A stretch of DNA of 64,000 nt from Diaphorobacter caeni (GCF_015354245.1 NZ_JADKYZ010000009.1:283918-347917), one strand, 5' to 3'. Positions 39,004 to 49,524 are shown, counted from the stretch's first letter. Notes: a model not told the origin generated them from the letters alone. Program-made: numbers and translations.

Positions 39004-40857
39004 ATGGAAGAATGGGTCGGTCGTCAATGGCACCGCTTCATCACGAGCGTGGCCGAGCAGCGCGCGCCACACGCCGCCGTGCACCTGCGTGACATGCAGC
39101 GAACCATCGGGCTGCTGTTCCGCGCGGGCGGAGGCGACCACGGCGCACGCATCGCCGAGGCGGGACGCACCCGCACCGGCGGCCCGCGCAGCCTGCTGCA
39201 GCGCGTGGCGGGCAGCACCAGCAACGCGGAGCTTGGCACCTGGCAGCAGGACACGCTGGCGCTGCCGCAGCAGATCAGTCTGTTCGAAGACCCGGAGCTC
39301 AATCGCGGCCTCTATCTCTGGCTCGCCGCGCTGGGTTCCTGCATGCGGCCCGGTGGCGAATGGCTGAGCTGCAACGTACTGGCCAGCGCCCGTGCCCTCA
39401 GGCGCTTTCCAGGGCTGCGCGCCATCCACCGCAGACTGCTGCAGGCACAGCTGGATGAACGTCCCCGCCCCTCGACTTTGCGCCCCGCCGATGCCCGCGC
39501 CGAGCGCGCTCTGCAGCGCGCTTTGCGCGAACAGGTGGTCTGCACCGATGGCCTGCAGCTCACCGTCGAAAACGTGGCTCCGGTCTGGCTCTGGTACGTG
39601 CTGCCCACCGGCGGCAGCGTCCAACCTTCGCCAGCCCAAACACCCCAACAACCCGAGCAGCCCGACAGTCCCTCGTCCAAACAAGCCCTGCAGGATGCCT
39701 GCCGCCGCGCCGCCAAGCGCGTCGAGGACGAGCGCAATGGCGCGCCGCTGGTGATGTTCTTTCGCGCCGAATCGATACTGTCCTGGGCCGAATTCACCAA
39801 GGTCAACCGCGCCGATGATGACGACGACGATGGCCGCCAGCTTCAGGCCGCGAACGACATGGAGGAACTCGCCATCGCCAACGACGGCAGCTCCATCGCG
39901 TCGCGCGTGAAGTTCGATCTCGACCTGCCCAGCGCGTCCGAGGACGATCTGCCGCTCGGCGACGGCATGGCGTTTCCCGAATGGGACTGGCGCAAGGAGC
40001 GGCTGCTGCCCGATCACTGCGCGGTGCAACTCGTGATGAGCAAGGAAACGCAACCCACCGAGCCCGACGCGCGGCTGCGCAGGATCTCGCGGCGCATGCG
40101 GCGGCATCTGGACATGACTCGCCAGGCTCCCGACCGCGTGCGCGGCTGCACCGATGGCGACGAGCTGGATCTCGACGGCTGGGTACGCCATCAGGTGGAA
40201 GCGGTCTGCGCGCCGGCGCATGCGCGGCTCAACGCCAATCCTCCCGTCTTCATGCAGCGTCGCCGTACCCAGCACAGCCTCGCGAGCCTGCTGCTGGCCG
40301 ATCTGTCGCAATCCACCGACGCCTACGCCACGCAGGACGCACGCGTGATCGACCTGATCCGCGACTCGCTGCAGGTGTTCGGCGAAGCACTTTCTGCCAC
40401 GGGCGACGCGTTCGAGATGCTGGGATTTTCATCGGTGCGCCGGCAACACGTGCGCATCCAGCATCTCAAGGGTTTCGACGAACCCTGGAGCGCCGCCGCC
40501 CGCGCCCGCGTGCAGGCCATCCGGCCGGGCTACTACACGCGCATGGGTGCGGCGATCCGTTATGCGATCAAGCGCCTTGGCGAGCGTACCGAGCGCCAAC
40601 GCCTGCTGCTGATCCTCACCGACGGCAAGCCCAACGATCTTGACATCTACGAGGGCCGCTACGGTCTCGAAGACACCCGCCACGCTATCCAGGAAGCGCG
40701 GACCGCCGGACTCACGCCGTTCTGCGTGACCATCGACCAGAAGGCTCACGACTACCTGCCGCACCTCTTCGGCTCACAAGGATACACATTAATACACAGA
40801 CCACAGGAGCTCAATCATCGGCTGGCGCGGCTCTATGCCGAGCTCACACGCGGGTAA
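39004..40857 (+). CDS. norD: NorD, VWA-domain NO reductase activation protein
   Basis: A 617-residue cytoplasmic protein, partner of NorQ. The C-terminal von Willebrand A domain carries the metal-ion site DLSQSTD (about residue 438) and later TDGKPNDLD. An acidic patch rich in Asp is seen near residue 275. Length fits NorD. It is the last nor gene before the Crp/Fnr regulator. Confidence 0.92.
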   Translation: MEEWVGRQWHRFITSVAEQRAPHAAVHLRDMQRTIGLLFRAGGGDHGARIAEAGRTRTGGPRSLLQRVAGSTSNAELGTWQQDTLALPQQISLFEDPELNRGLYLWLAALGSCMRPGGEWLSCNVLASARALRRFPGLRAIHRRLLQAQLDERPRPSTLRPADARAERALQRALREQVVCTDGLQLTVENVAPVWLWYVLPTGGSVQPSPAQTPQQPEQPDSPSSKQALQDACRRAAKRVEDERNGAPLVMFFRAESILSWAEFTKVNRADDDDDDGRQLQAANDMEELAIANDGSSIASRVKFDLDLPSASEDDLPLGDGMAFPEWDWRKERLLPDHCAVQLVMSKETQPTEPDARLRRISRRMRRHLDMTRQAPDRVRGCTDGDELDLDGWVRHQVEAVCAPAHARLNANPPVFMQRRRTQHSLASLLLADLSQSTDAYATQDARVIDLIRDSLQVFGEALSATGDAFEMLGFSSVRRQHVRIQHLKGFDEPWSAAARARVQAIRPGYYTRMGAAIRYAIKRLGERTERQRLLLILTDGKPNDLDIYEGRYGLEDTRHAIQEARTAGLTPFCVTIDQKAHDYLPHLFGSQGYTLIHRPQELNHRLARLYAELTRG

Positions 40858-40958
40858 TGTCCTGACTCGCATCAATGCTTGACAACAATTTGTTTCAGAT
40901 CACGAAGTGGCCATTCGAAAGAAACTCTAATCGCTGCACCCACTTCAAAGATGCCGTC

Positions 40959-41711
40959 ATGGACATTCAGAACTTCGATATCCCGCGATATCTGGCCGCC
41001 CTCCCTCTGTTTCAGGAGATGACCAGCGCCGAACTGCAGCGCCTTGCCACCGGCTGCCGCCTGCGTCGCTTCTCGCGTGGCGACACGGTCTTTCGCGTGG
41101 GCACGCCCTGCGAGGAATTCCATGTCACGGTGAGCGGCCAGATCAAGCTGTTCGCGCTTTCGCCGGCCGGTCAGGAAAAGATCATCGAGCTCGCGGGCCC
41201 CGGAATCACCTTCGCCGAAGCGCTGATGTTCACCGACAAGCCGTACATCGTGAATGCGCAGGCGCTCGCCGATTCGCTGCTGCTGAGCGTCGGCAAGGCC
41301 GCCGTGGTGCGGGAAATCGAATGCGATCCGCGCTTCGCGATGCGCATGCTCGCGGGCATTTCACGTCGCCTGCATGGGCTGGTGCACGACGTGCAGGCCT
41401 ACTCGCTGCACAGCGGCATGCAGCGCGTCATCGGCTATCTGCTCAATTCACTGCCCGAGGATGTGGAAGACGCGGCCGCACTGGCGCTCTCCAGCGCGGG
41501 CTGCGGCGCTCGGCCCATGGCGCTCAAGGCCCGCACGCTGGACATCTCGCTGCCCGTGAGCAAGGCGACGATCGCCTCGCGCCTGTCGATCACGCCCGAA
41601 TACTTTTCGCGCGTGCTGCACGACCTCGAAGCCGAAGGGCTGATCCGCATGGACAAGCGCGACATCCACATTCCAGACGCCGCACGTCTGGCCAATCACA
41701 CGCTGCAGTGA
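40959..41711 (+). CDS. dnr: Crp/Fnr-family regulator, Dnr/NnrR-like
   Basis: A 250-residue regulator: cyclic-nucleotide-binding-type beta-roll in the first half (FSRGDTVFRVGTPCEEFHVTVSGQIKLFALS), dimer helix, then a winged helix-turn-helix (SKATIASRLSITPEYFSRVLHDLEAEGL). No N-terminal cysteine cluster of the FNR type is present, which fits the NO-sensing Dnr/NnrR branch rather than O2-sensing FNR. The ATG at 40959 is the natural family start; a longer frame begins at 40875. It probably activates the nir and nor operons in the presence of NO. Confidence 0.82.
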   Translation: MDIQNFDIPRYLAALPLFQEMTSAELQRLATGCRLRRFSRGDTVFRVGTPCEEFHVTVSGQIKLFALSPAGQEKIIELAGPGITFAEALMFTDKPYIVNAQALADSLLLSVGKAAVVREIECDPRFAMRMLAGISRRLHGLVHDVQAYSLHSGMQRVIGYLLNSLPEDVEDAAALALSSAGCGARPMALKARTLDISLPVSKATIASRLSITPEYFSRVLHDLEAEGLIRMDKRDIHIPDAARLANHTLQ

Positions 41712-41729
41712 CCGCGAAATGGAAAGTGA

Positions 41730-42347
41730 TCAAACAGCGATCACGCCTGCGGCGCGCAACAGCTGGGCAGTCTCGTAGAGCGGCAGGCCCATGATCCCGG
41801 TGTAGCTGCCGTTCAGATTCGACACGTACTGCGCGACAGGCCCCTGGATGCCGTAGGCACCGGCCTTGCCCATGGGCTCACCGCTGGCCACGTAGGCATC
41901 GATCTGCGCAGCGCTCATCGCCGCGAATTTCACACGCGATTCGGAAAGCGCCGTGAGCCGCTTGTTGCCCACCTGCAGCGCGACGGCGGTCAGGACACGG
42001 TGCTCATTGCCCGAAAGCTCCCCCAGCATGCGTCTGGCGTCAGCCGCGTCTTCGGGCTTGCCGTAGATCTTGCGCCCCAGCGCCACCGTCGTGTCGGAGC
42101 ACAGAATCGGCGCCTGCGCCAACCCCCGGCGCTCCAGGCGCGCAACGGCGGCGTCGAGCTTCAATCCGGTCACGCGCTCCACATAGTCCAGCGGCAACTC
42201 GCCGGGCTGCACCGCTTCGATCGCTTCCGCATCCTCTTTTTGATCATCTCCCTCGTTGGGCAACAGCAGCGAATGGCGCACTCCAAGCTGCTCGAGCAAC
42301 TGGCGGCGACGGGGACTCTGGGACGCGAGATAGATGAAGTCGGGCAT
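41730..42347 (-). CDS. maf: Maf-family nucleoside triphosphate pyrophosphatase
   Basis: A 205-residue house-cleaning pyrophosphatase that hydrolyses modified or canonical nucleoside triphosphates. It starts MPDFIYLASQSPRRRQLL, with the family SxSPRR motif, and contains CSDTTVALGRKIYGKPED. The ATG at 42347 is chosen over an in-frame start 69 bases upstream. It converges with the regulator gene of the denitrification cluster, 18 bases apart, and is on the same strand as rng 16 kb away. Confidence 0.92.
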   Translation of the reverse strand: MPDFIYLASQSPRRRQLLEQLGVRHSLLLPNEGDDQKEDAEAIEAVQPGELPLDYVERVTGLKLDAAVARLERRGLAQAPILCSDTTVALGRKIYGKPEDAADARRMLGELSGNEHRVLTAVALQVGNKRLTALSESRVKFAAMSAAQIDAYVASGEPMGKAGAYGIQGPVAQYVSNLNGSYTGIMGLPLYETAQLLRAAGVIAV

Positions 42348-42376
42348 GGGCAAAGCGAAAAGAATCGGTGGGATGG

Positions 42377-42844
42377 TTACTCGCGATGATACGGATGACC
42401 CGCATTGACCGACCACGCGCGGTACAGCTGCTCGATGAGCAGCACCCGCACCATGGCATGCGGCAACGTGAGATCGGACAGGCGGATGCGCTCGTGCGCG
42501 GCCTGGCGGAAAGCGGGGTCGAGCCCGTCCGGCCCGCCAATGACCAGCGCCACATCGTCGCCACTCAATTGCCAGTCCTTCAGCCGCTGGGCAAGGGCCT
42601 TGGTGGTCAGGTTGGTGCCGCGCTCATCCAGCGCAACGATGCGTGTGCCACGCGGTATCGCCGCCTCGATGCGTTCGCGCTCGGCGGCATACAGGTTTTC
42701 CAACGTCTTGGAGCCGCGTGGCTCGGTCTTCACCGCCTTGAGTTCAACCTTGATTTCGTGCGGAAAACGCTTGGCGTAATCGTCATAGGCCGTCTGCGCC
42801 CAATCGGGTACACGCTGACCTACAGCGACGATCAATAGCTTCAT
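42377..42844 (-). CDS. rlmH: 23S rRNA pseudouridine-1915 N3-methyltransferase RlmH
   Basis: A 155-residue SPOUT methyltransferase that methylates pseudouridine 1915 of 23S r[18 protein letters not shown] at the start, the SAM-binding knot with [10 protein letters not shown], and the final [13 protein letters not shown] are diagnostic. It lies 29 bases before maf, downstream of rsfS. Confidence 0.95.
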   Translation of the reverse strand: MKLLIVAVGQRVPDWAQTAYDDYAKRFPHEIKVELKAVKTEPRGSKTLENLYAAERERIEAAIPRGTRIVALDERGTNLTTKALAQRLKDWQLSGDDVALVIGGPDGLDPAFRQAAHERIRLSDLTLPHAMVRVLLIEQLYRAWSVNAGHPYHRE

Positions 42845-42860
42845 GATGAGAGCTTGCAGT

Positions 42861-42905
42861 TTTCAAAAACAAAAGAGGTCTGCTGTGCAGGCACAGCGAG
42901 ACCTC
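42861..42905 (-). terminator. Rho-independent terminator after rsfS
   Basis: On the minus strand the complement of 42875-42905 forms a strong hairpin: GAGGTCT plus GCTGTGC pair with GCACAGC plus AGACCTC, with one bulged G and a two-base loop. It is followed by TTTTGTTTTTG. It sits between rsfS and rlmH. Confidence 0.85.
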
Positions 42906-42921
42906 TGTAGTGAGCCTGAGA

Positions 42922-43644
42922 TTAGGCCTTGCGTGCCGGTGCTTTGCGCGCCGGAGCCTTCTTGGTGGCAGGCGACGCCTTCTTGTTCGCGGAAGGTGCA
43001 TTCACCTTGACGATCTTGACAGGTGCCTTCGCCGCTGGCTTCCTGGCCGTGGCCGACTTGGTAGCTGGCTTGGCTGCGGACTTTGCGGCTGGCTTGGCAG
43101 CCGATTTTGCCGGAGCAGCCTTCTTGGCCGCTGCGGGCTTCTTCGCCGCGACAGGCTTTGGAGCCGCTGCTGCCGTCTTGCGTGCCGGAGCCTTCTTGGC
43201 GGCGGGCTTCTTCTTGCCTTCGGCGCTCGCGTCTTCGGAAGCGGTCACGCGGCGGGGTTTGGCGGCACCGAGCTTCAGGCGGACGGGTGTCTCGCCCCAG
43301 ATCTCTTCAAGGCGGTAGTACTGGCGGATTGCGGGCTGCATGATGTGCGCCACGGCCTGGCCGCAATCCACGATGATCCACTCGCCGTTGTCCTCGCCCT
43401 CGGTGCGCGGCTTGCTGAAGCCCGCTTCCTTGACCGCGTCGCGCACGCTGGCGGCCAGTGCCTTGGTCTGGCGGTTGGAGTTACCGGTAGCGACAATCAC
43501 GCGCTCGAACAGCGGCGAAAGTGCTTCGGTGTTGAAGACCTGGATGTCAACCGCTTTGACGTCCTCCAGTCCATCAACGATGGCGCGTTGGAGCTTGGTC
43601 ACGTCTTTTTTGGCGGCAGTTTCCGATTTGGGGGAAGTAGTCAT
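42922..43644 (-). CDS. rsfS: Ribosome silencing factor RsfS with histone H1-like tail
   Basis: A 240-residue protein. About residues 18-130 are RsfS (Iojap), which binds ribosomal protein L14 and blocks subunit joining in starvation; the segments SVRDAVKEAGFSKPRTEGEDNGEWIIVDCG (seen around residues 65-95) and IVHIMQP-like AHIMQPAIRQYYRLEEIWG are typical. Residues about 135-240 are an Ala/Lys/Pro-rich tail (PAAKKAPARK-type repeats) like bacterial histone H1-like proteins. Usual RsfS proteins end near residue 110-130, so the tail doubles the length. Confidence 0.88.
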   Translation of the reverse strand: MTTSPKSETAAKKDVTKLQRAIVDGLEDVKAVDIQVFNTEALSPLFERVIVATGNSNRQTKALAASVRDAVKEAGFSKPRTEGEDNGEWIIVDCGQAVAHIMQPAIRQYYRLEEIWGETPVRLKLGAAKPRRVTASEDASAEGKKKPAAKKAPARKTAAAAPKPVAAKKPAAAKKAAPAKSAAKPAAKSAAKPATKSATARKPAAKAPVKIVKVNAPSANKKASPATKKAPARKAPARKA

Positions 43645-43750
43645 CAGTCAGTCTTCAATCAATGAAAGGAAGATGAAGTTTTCAATATAACGCGCCCGCT
43701 GGATTTGCGGCAGTAGGACTGCAACCCGGCAGGAATCGAAAATCTTTGGG

Positions 43751-43790
43751 AAAAACAAAATGGACGGCGTCTGCCCGGCAGCACCGTCCG
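43751..43790 (-). terminator. Rho-independent terminator after hemF
   Basis: Read on the minus strand, GGACGG and CCGTCC (43784-43789 and 43762-43767 on the + strand) pair, with an inner CTGCC/GGCAG stem, followed by ATTTTGTTTTT. It lies 37 bases past the hemF stop and separates yebC-purD-hemF from rsfS. Confidence 0.85.
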
Positions 43791-43826
43791 CTGCGAAAAA
43801 TTATAGGCAATCAGCCGGTTCGGCAC

Positions 43827-44783
43827 TCAAACCCAGTCGCGACGCTTGAGAAAATGCGAGGTCAGCCGCTCTTCCGGCGAGCCTGGCTCGTCCTTGCGCT
43901 GGTACGACCAGCTCACCAGCGGCGGCATCGACAGCAAGATGGATTCGGTGCGCCCGCCCGACTGCAGCCCGAAGTGCGTGCCACGGTCCCAGACAAGGTT
44001 GAACTCCACGTAGCGGCCACGGCGATAGAGCTGAAAGTCACGCTCACGCTCGCCATAGGGCGTGTTCACGCGGCGCGCGACGATGGGCTCATAGGCCGAC
44101 AGAAACGCGTCGCCCACGCTCTGCAGCATCTCGAAGCTCTGCTCAAACCCGAGTTCGGAAAAATCGTCAAAGAAAATTCCCCCCACACCGCGCTGTTCGC
44201 TGCGGTGCTTGTTGCAGAAATACTCGTCGCACCATTCCTTGAAGCGCGGATAGAGCCCAGTACCGAATGGAGCCAAGGCATCACGACATGCGCCGTGAAA
44301 GTGCACGGCATCCTCGTCAAACCCATAGTACGGCGTCAGATCCATACCGCCCCCAAACCAGCATACTGGCTCGGCGCCGGGCTGGCCCGCCGCGATCATG
44401 CGCACGTTCATGTGAACGGTGGGCACGTATGGATTGCGCGGATGGAAGACCAGCGACACGCCCATGGCTTCGAACGGCGCTCCCGCCAGTTCGGGGCGGT
44501 GCTGCGTCGCCGACGGCGGCAGTTGCGGGCCACGCACATGCGAGAAACCACAGCCTGCGCGCTCGAACACCCGGCCACCTTCCATGATCTTGGTGATGCC
44601 ATTGCCTTGCAGACGCTCTTCGGGGCCTTTGCTCCAGGCGTCCGCCAGAAAACGGGCACCGCCCGCCTCTACCGGCCCTTCGATGGTCTCCAGCGCATCA
44701 GTAATGCGCGCCTGCAGGTCCACAAGGTAGTCACGCACCCGGCTCACGCGATGGGCCGGGTTCAGCGGTGTCGATGTGGGCAT
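43827..44783 (-). CDS. hemF: Oxygen-dependent coproporphyrinogen III oxidase
   Basis: A 318-residue enzyme that decarboxylates coproporphyrinogen III to protoporphyrinogen IX using O2. The conserved [18 protein letters not shown] segment and [18 protein letters not shown] are present. The ATG at 44783 overlaps the purD stop (TGATG), so a GTG three bases upstream is less likely. The strain needs an oxygen-independent HemN elsewhere for anaerobic growth by denitrification; none is in the window. Confidence 0.94.
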   Translation of the reverse strand: MPTSTPLNPAHRVSRVRDYLVDLQARITDALETIEGPVEAGGARFLADAWSKGPEERLQGNGITKIMEGGRVFERAGCGFSHVRGPQLPPSATQHRPELAGAPFEAMGVSLVFHPRNPYVPTVHMNVRMIAAGQPGAEPVCWFGGGMDLTPYYGFDEDAVHFHGACRDALAPFGTGLYPRFKEWCDEYFCNKHRSEQRGVGGIFFDDFSELGFEQSFEMLQSVGDAFLSAYEPIVARRVNTPYGERERDFQLYRRGRYVEFNLVWDRGTHFGLQSGGRTESILLSMPPLVSWSYQRKDEPGSPEERLTSHFLKRRDWV

Positions 44784-46069
44784 CACGAGTGTTGCTTGAC
44801 GCCGCGATGGCCAATGTCGCGACGATATTGCGCGCCGTCGAAATAGATGCCGCGCGCCACGTCATAGGCACGCTGCTGCGCCTGCTTGACGTTGTCGGCC
44901 AGCGCCGTCACGCACAGCACGCGACCGCCGCTGGTGCGCAGCACGCCGTCCTTGAGCTCGGTTCCAGCATGGAACACCATGGCGTCTTCCGCATCCTGCG
45001 GTAGACCGGTGATTGCGTCGCCCTTGCGCGGTGCCTCGGGGTAGCCATGGGCCGCCATCACCACACCGAGCGCGGTGCGCCTGTCCCACTGCAGCTCGAC
45101 CTGATCGAGCTTGCCGTCGACCGCTGCCGCCAGCACATCCACCAGATCGCTCTTCAGGCGCATCATGATCGGCTGCGTCTCGGGATCGCCCATGCGGCAA
45201 TTGAATTCCAACGTCTTGGGATGGCCCTTGGAGTCGATCATCAGACCGGCGTATAGAAAGCCGGTGTACGGAATCCCGTCCTTTTCCATGCCGCGCACGG
45301 TGGGCAGAATGATCTCGCGCATGGCACGCGCATGCACATCGGCCGTTACCACCGGCGCGGGCGAATACGCGCCCATGCCACCGGTGTTCGGGCCCTGGTC
45401 GCCGTCTTTCAGGCGCTTGTGATCCTGGCTCGTAGCGAGCGCCGCCACGTTCTTGCCGTCACACAGCACGATGAACGAAGCCTCTTCGCCCTCAAGGAAT
45501 TCCTCGATCACGACGCGCGCGCCGCCTTCGTTGTGCGAGACGCCATATTTGTTGTCGACCAGCATGAAGTCGACCGCATCGTGCGCTTCCTGCACGGTCA
45601 TGGCCACCACCACACCCTTGCCCGCAGCCAGACCGTCGGCCTTGACCACGATGGGCGCGCCGAGCTTGTCGACAAATGCGTGAGCAGCCTCCGGATTGGT
45701 GAAGGTCTCGTACGCAGCCGTCGGGATATTGTGGCGCTTCATGAAGTCCTTGGAGAAGGCCTTCGAGCTTTCAAGCTGCGCAGCAGCACGGGTCGGACCG
45801 AAGATCCGCATGCCATGCGCGCGGAACTCGTCCACTACGCCTGCGGCGAGCGGCGCTTCCGGGCCGACCACGGTCAGGCCGATCTTCTCGTTTTGCGCCC
45901 ACGCGCGCAGCTCAGCGGGATCGCTGATCGGCACGTTCACGAAATCGGGATTCAAAGCTGTGCCGCCGTTGCCCGGCGCCACATAGACCTTGGAGACCTT
46001 GGGCGAGCCGTCAAGCTTCCAGGCCAGTGCGTGTTCTCGGCCGCCGCCACCAATCACGAGGACTTTCAT
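44783..46069 (-). CDS. purD: Phosphoribosylamine--glycine ligase
   Basis: A 428-residue ATP-grasp enzyme of purine synthesis that makes glycinamide ribonucleotide. [19 protein letters not shown] at the start, the [15 protein letters not shown] loop and [12 protein letters not shown] are all present. It lies between yebC and hemF and overlaps hemF by one base. Confidence 0.95.
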   Translation of the reverse strand: MKVLVIGGGGREHALAWKLDGSPKVSKVYVAPGNGGTALNPDFVNVPISDPAELRAWAQNEKIGLTVVGPEAPLAAGVVDEFRAHGMRIFGPTRAAAQLESSKAFSKDFMKRHNIPTAAYETFTNPEAAHAFVDKLGAPIVVKADGLAAGKGVVVAMTVQEAHDAVDFMLVDNKYGVSHNEGGARVVIEEFLEGEEASFIVLCDGKNVAALATSQDHKRLKDGDQGPNTGGMGAYSPAPVVTADVHARAMREIILPTVRGMEKDGIPYTGFLYAGLMIDSKGHPKTLEFNCRMGDPETQPIMMRLKSDLVDVLAAAVDGKLDQVELQWDRRTALGVVMAAHGYPEAPRKGDAITGLPQDAEDAMVFHAGTELKDGVLRTSGGRVLCVTALADNVKQAQQRAYDVARGIYFDGAQYRRDIGHRGVKQHS

Positions 46070-46087
46070 TGTCTTGTCTTGGCCTCC

Positions 46088-46807
46088 TCACAACTCAGCG
46101 TTGTGATAGACCTCTTGTACGTCGTCCAGATCTTCCAGAACATCCAGCAATTTCTGCATGCGGGCCGCGTCCTCGCCTTCCATGGCGATCGACACGTCGG
46201 GGCGCATGGTCACGTCCGCCAGATCGGCCACGAGGCCAGCGGCCTGCAGCGCGTTCTTCACGGCTTCGAAGTCGCCCGGCGCGGTCAGCACTTCAATCGC
46301 GCCTTCCTCATCGGTGATCACGTCCTCGGCCCCGGCTTCGAGCGCCACTTCCATGACCTTGTCCTCGTCCGTTCCCGGCGCGAAGATCATCTGACCCACA
46401 TGTTTGAATTGAAACGACACCGAACCATTGGTGCCCATGTTGCCACCGTATTTGCTGAAGGCATGACGCACTTCAGCGACGGTGCGAACGTGATTATCGG
46501 TCATTGTGTCAACAATGATGGCCGCACCACCGATGCCGTAGCCTTCATAGCGGATTTCTTCGTACGTCACACCCTCGAGATTGCCGGTCGCCTTGTCGAT
46601 GTTGCGCTTGATGTTGTCCGCAGGCATATTGGCGGCCTTGGCCTTGTCGATGGCCAGGCGCAGACGCGGATTGGCATCGGGATCGCCGCCGCCCTGGCGG
46701 GCCGCCACCATGATTTCACGAATGATGCGAGTCCAGATCTTGCCGCGCTTCTCGTCCTGACGGCCTTTTCGGTGCTGGATGTTGGCCCATTTGCTGTGTC
46801 CTGCCAC
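46088..46807 (-). CDS. yebC: YebC/PmpR-family transcription or translation factor
   Basis: A 239-residue YebC protein ([18 protein letters not shown] start, highly conserved). Family members have been described as DNA-binding regulators and as factors that relieve ribosome stalling. It is the first gene of the yebC-purD-hemF unit, divergent from the HerA-like gene. Confidence 0.94.
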   Translation of the reverse strand: MAGHSKWANIQHRKGRQDEKRGKIWTRIIREIMVAARQGGGDPDANPRLRLAIDKAKAANMPADNIKRNIDKATGNLEGVTYEEIRYEGYGIGGAAIIVDTMTDNHVRTVAEVRHAFSKYGGNMGTNGSVSFQFKHVGQMIFAPGTDEDKVMEVALEAGAEDVITDEEGAIEVLTAPGDFEAVKNALQAAGLVADLADVTMRPDVSIAMEGEDAARMQKLLDVLEDLDDVQEVYHNAEL

Positions 46808-46886
46808 AGGGTGTCCTTCTGATTTAATAATCTACTGTCCGCGATTTTACTTTTGACTTCGATTCCCTACTTTCTCAATCACTGCC

Positions 46887-48398
46887 ATGGCTGAACCACT
46901 CATCATCGCCCAGCACGCGTCCGTCCAGTGCCAACTGCTGCCCGGCCTCGCCAATCGCCACGGTCTGATCACCGGCGCGACCGGCACCGGCAAGTCCGTC
47001 ACGCTGCAAAAGCTCGCGGAAGAGTTTTCCAGAATCGGCGTGCCGGTCTTCCTCTCCGACGTCAAGGGAGACCTCACCGGCATCAGCCAGGCCGGCCACA
47101 TCGGCGACAAGATGGCCGCCACGCTCAAGGAGCGCGGCCTGCCCATGCCCGAATCGCTCGCCTGCCCCACCACGCTGTGGGACGTGTTCGGCCAGCAGGG
47201 CCATCCGGTGCGCGCCACCATCTCCGACATGGGCCCGCTGCTGCTGGGCCGCATGCTCGACCTGAACGACACACAGATGGGCGTGCTCAATCTGGTGTTC
47301 AAGATCGCCGACGACAACGGCATGCTGCTGCTGGACCTCAAGGACCTGCGCGCCATGCTCACCTACGTGGGCGACAACGCCAAGCAGTTCACCACCGAGT
47401 ACGGCAACGTCAGCTCGGCCAGCATCGGCGCCATCCAGCGCGGTCTGCTTCAGATCGAACAGCAAGGCGGCGACCAGTTCTTCGGCGAGCCCATGCTCAA
47501 CATCCAGGACTTCATGCAGACCGTCTCGGGCAAGGGAGTGATCAACATCCTCGCGGCCGACAAGCTCATGAACTCGCCGCGTCTGTACGCGACCTTCCTG
47601 CTGTGGATGCTGTCCGAGCTGTTCGAGCAGCTCCCGGAAATCGGCGATCCCGACAAGCCCAAGCTCGTGTTCTTCTTTGACGAAGCCCACCTGCTGTTCA
47701 ACGAAGCGCCCAAGGCGCTGCTCGAGCGCATCGAACTCGTCGTGCGCCTCGTGCGCTCCAAGGGCGTGGGCGTGTATTTCGTTACGCAGAATCCGCTCGA
47801 CATCCCCGATTCAGTGCTCGCCCAGCTCGGCAACCGCGTCCAGCACGCCCTGCGCGCCTTCACCCCACGCGACCAGAAGGCCGTCAAGGCCACGGCCACG
47901 ACCATGCGCCCCAATCCCGGCCTCGACATCGAAGCCGCGATCACCGAGGTCGGCGTCGGCGAGGCCCTGATCAGCTTTCTCGACGCCAAGGGCCGCCCCA
48001 CGCCGACCGAGCGCGTCTACGTGATTCCGCCAGGAAGCCAGATCGGCCCGATCACGCCCGAGCAGCGCAAGGCACTGATGGCCAACTCGCTGGTCGCCGG
48101 CATCTACGACACCACAGTGGACCGCGAATCGGCCTATGAAGTGCTGCGCGGACGTGCAGGCGAGCAGGCGGGGAATGCAGCGGTCATCAAGGACAAGGCC
48201 GCGCAGGAAGCCGATGGCGGCGGCGGAATCATGGGAGAGATCAACACCATCCTCTTCGGCACCACCGGGCCGCGCGGCGGCAAGAAGGATGGCATCGTGC
48301 AGACCATGGCGAAGTCCACGGCCCGTACCGTAGGGACCAACTTGGGCAAGCAATTGCTTCGCGGTGTTCTCGGCAGTCTGCTGGGTGGTCGCAAGTAA
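46887..48398 (+). CDS. HerA-like ATPase (DUF853, YjgR family)
   Basis: A 503-residue P-loop ATPase. Walker [11 protein letters not shown] lies at residues 30-39, Walker [11 protein letters not shown] near 264, and [21 protein letters not shown] follows. It resembles the FtsK/HerA group and E. coli YjgR, whose role is unknown. A Gly-rich C-terminal region is present. It is monocistronic as far as can be seen, convergent with the LysR gene downstream. Confidence 0.88.
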   Translation: MAEPLIIAQHASVQCQLLPGLANRHGLITGATGTGKSVTLQKLAEEFSRIGVPVFLSDVKGDLTGISQAGHIGDKMAATLKERGLPMPESLACPTTLWDVFGQQGHPVRATISDMGPLLLGRMLDLNDTQMGVLNLVFKIADDNGMLLLDLKDLRAMLTYVGDNAKQFTTEYGNVSSASIGAIQRGLLQIEQQGGDQFFGEPMLNIQDFMQTVSGKGVINILAADKLMNSPRLYATFLLWMLSELFEQLPEIGDPDKPKLVFFFDEAHLLFNEAPKALLERIELVVRLVRSKGVGVYFVTQNPLDIPDSVLAQLGNRVQHALRAFTPRDQKAVKATATTMRPNPGLDIEAAITEVGVGEALISFLDAKGRPTPTERVYVIPPGSQIGPITPEQRKALMANSLVAGIYDTTVDRESAYEVLRGRAGEQAGNAAVIKDKAAQEADGGGGIMGEINTILFGTTGPRGGKKDGIVQTMAKSTARTVGTNLGKQLLRGVLGSLLGGRK

Positions 48399-48465
48399 GG
48401 GATTGGCTCTGATCCTGCGAAGCCTTGCTGCTTCGACTGGACATTCATTTGGAGGCGGCCATGCA

Positions 48466-48539
48466 GGCCCTCATGCGTCGTTGCTCACGCTTGCCGTACG
48501 AAGGTACTGTCTGCGCGTGGGGCGCCCAGCCTGAGGGCC
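48466..48539. repeat. Structured intergenic element between convergent genes
   Basis: GGCCCTCA at 48466-48473 and TGAGGGCC at 48532-48539 form an eight-base perfect inverted repeat around a 58-base middle with a smaller GTAC/GTAC stem (near 48497-48508). It lies in the 223-base gap between the HerA-like gene and the LysR gene. It could be a dispersed repeat or a transcription end for both genes; there is no T-run. Confidence 0.4.
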
Positions 48540-48621
48540 CGTCTTGCCGTTGTGCTGGATGATCGACGCGCCCTGTGCGCTTAGTGGGCCCGCTGCTTCG
48601 AAGTCCGAACGGCCGACTCGC

Positions 48622-49524
48622 TTATGCGCTCCTTGAAAATTTGCTGCCCAACTCGTGCAGCCAGCTCACAAACGCCTTGATGACGGGATCTTCCAGTCTT
48701 GCGCTCGGCACATGACTGGAATAGCGCCAGGCAGGAAGCGCCGGGCCGTCGAGCGGGAAGACGAGGCGGCCTTCTTCGATGTCGAGCGCAACGAGCGCGG
48801 TCGGGCCCATGGCGATTCCCAGCCCGTCGATTGCTGCCTGAAGCGTCATGTAAAAATGGTCCAGCTGGAGCGCGTTGACGCTCGCCAATTGCGGGTTTCC
48901 GCTGGCGGCCAGCCATTCACTCCAGAGGCCTGGATACGTCGCCGTGTGCAGCAGGGTGTGGCGCGCCAAATCTCCCACGGCGTGGATCGGATTTGCCTCC
49001 AGTACGCGCGGAGCGCACACGGGCAGGCGCACCTCGGAGAGAAATTCTTGCACCACATACCCCGCGGGCGGTTGCTGCGCATTGCCCCGGATCGCGACGT
49101 CGAACTCCTCACGCAGCCGGTCGATGGGCTCGTCAGAGGTGGTCAGCCGCACCTTCACCGCCGGATACGCCAACTGAAACCCCGAGAGCTGTGGCAGCAG
49201 CCAGCGCAGCGCGAATGTCGTCGGAGCATTCACGCGGATGACCTGCTGGCGCGTGAGATTCAGTTGCTCGTCGGTCGCAAGCGCGATGCGGTCGAGCGCC
49301 GCCGCCACTTCCGACAAATAGAGGCGCCCCGCCTCGGTGAGCGCGATGCGCCGCCCCACCCGCGCGAACAGCGCATGCCCGAGCCAGTCCTCGAGCTGGC
49401 CGACCTGCCGGCTCACCGCACCATGCGTCACGCAAAGCTCGTCCGCCGCCGCCGACATGCTTTCGAGCCGCGCAGCGGCCTCGAACGCGCGCAGCGCATT
49501 CAATGGGGGCAGACGACGCGGCAT
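48622..49524 (-). CDS. LysR-family regulator, GcvA-like
   Basis: A 300-residue LysR protein starting PRRLPPLNALRAFEAAARL, with the helix-turn-helix MSAAADELCVTHGAVSRQVGQLEDWLG, as in GcvA-type regulators. The effector domain is full length. It is divergent from purA, with a dyad in between. Its target is not clear; GcvA-like proteins often act on neighbours. Confidence 0.88.
   Translation of the reverse strand: MPRRLPPLNALRAFEAAARLESMSAAADELCVTHGAVSRQVGQLEDWLGHALFARVGRRIALTEAGRLYLSEVAAALDRIALATDEQLNLTRQQVIRVNAPTTFALRWLLPQLSGFQLAYPAVKVRLTTSDEPIDRLREEFDVAIRGNAQQPPAGYVVQEFLSEVRLPVCAPRVLEANPIHAVGDLARHTLLHTATYPGLWSEWLAASGNPQLASVNALQLDHFYMTLQAAIDGLGIAMGPTALVALDIEEGRLVFPLDGPALPAWRYSSHVPSARLEDPVIKAFVSWLHELGSKFSRSA

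Noticed and set aside
38119..40311. A 730-codon antisense frame over norQ and norD
   Set aside because: Shadow of two conserved genes; its composition is that of a reversed coding frame.
40879..40884. TTGACA as the -35 element of a promoter for the Crp/Fnr gene
   Set aside because: No acceptable -10 box lies at the right distance.
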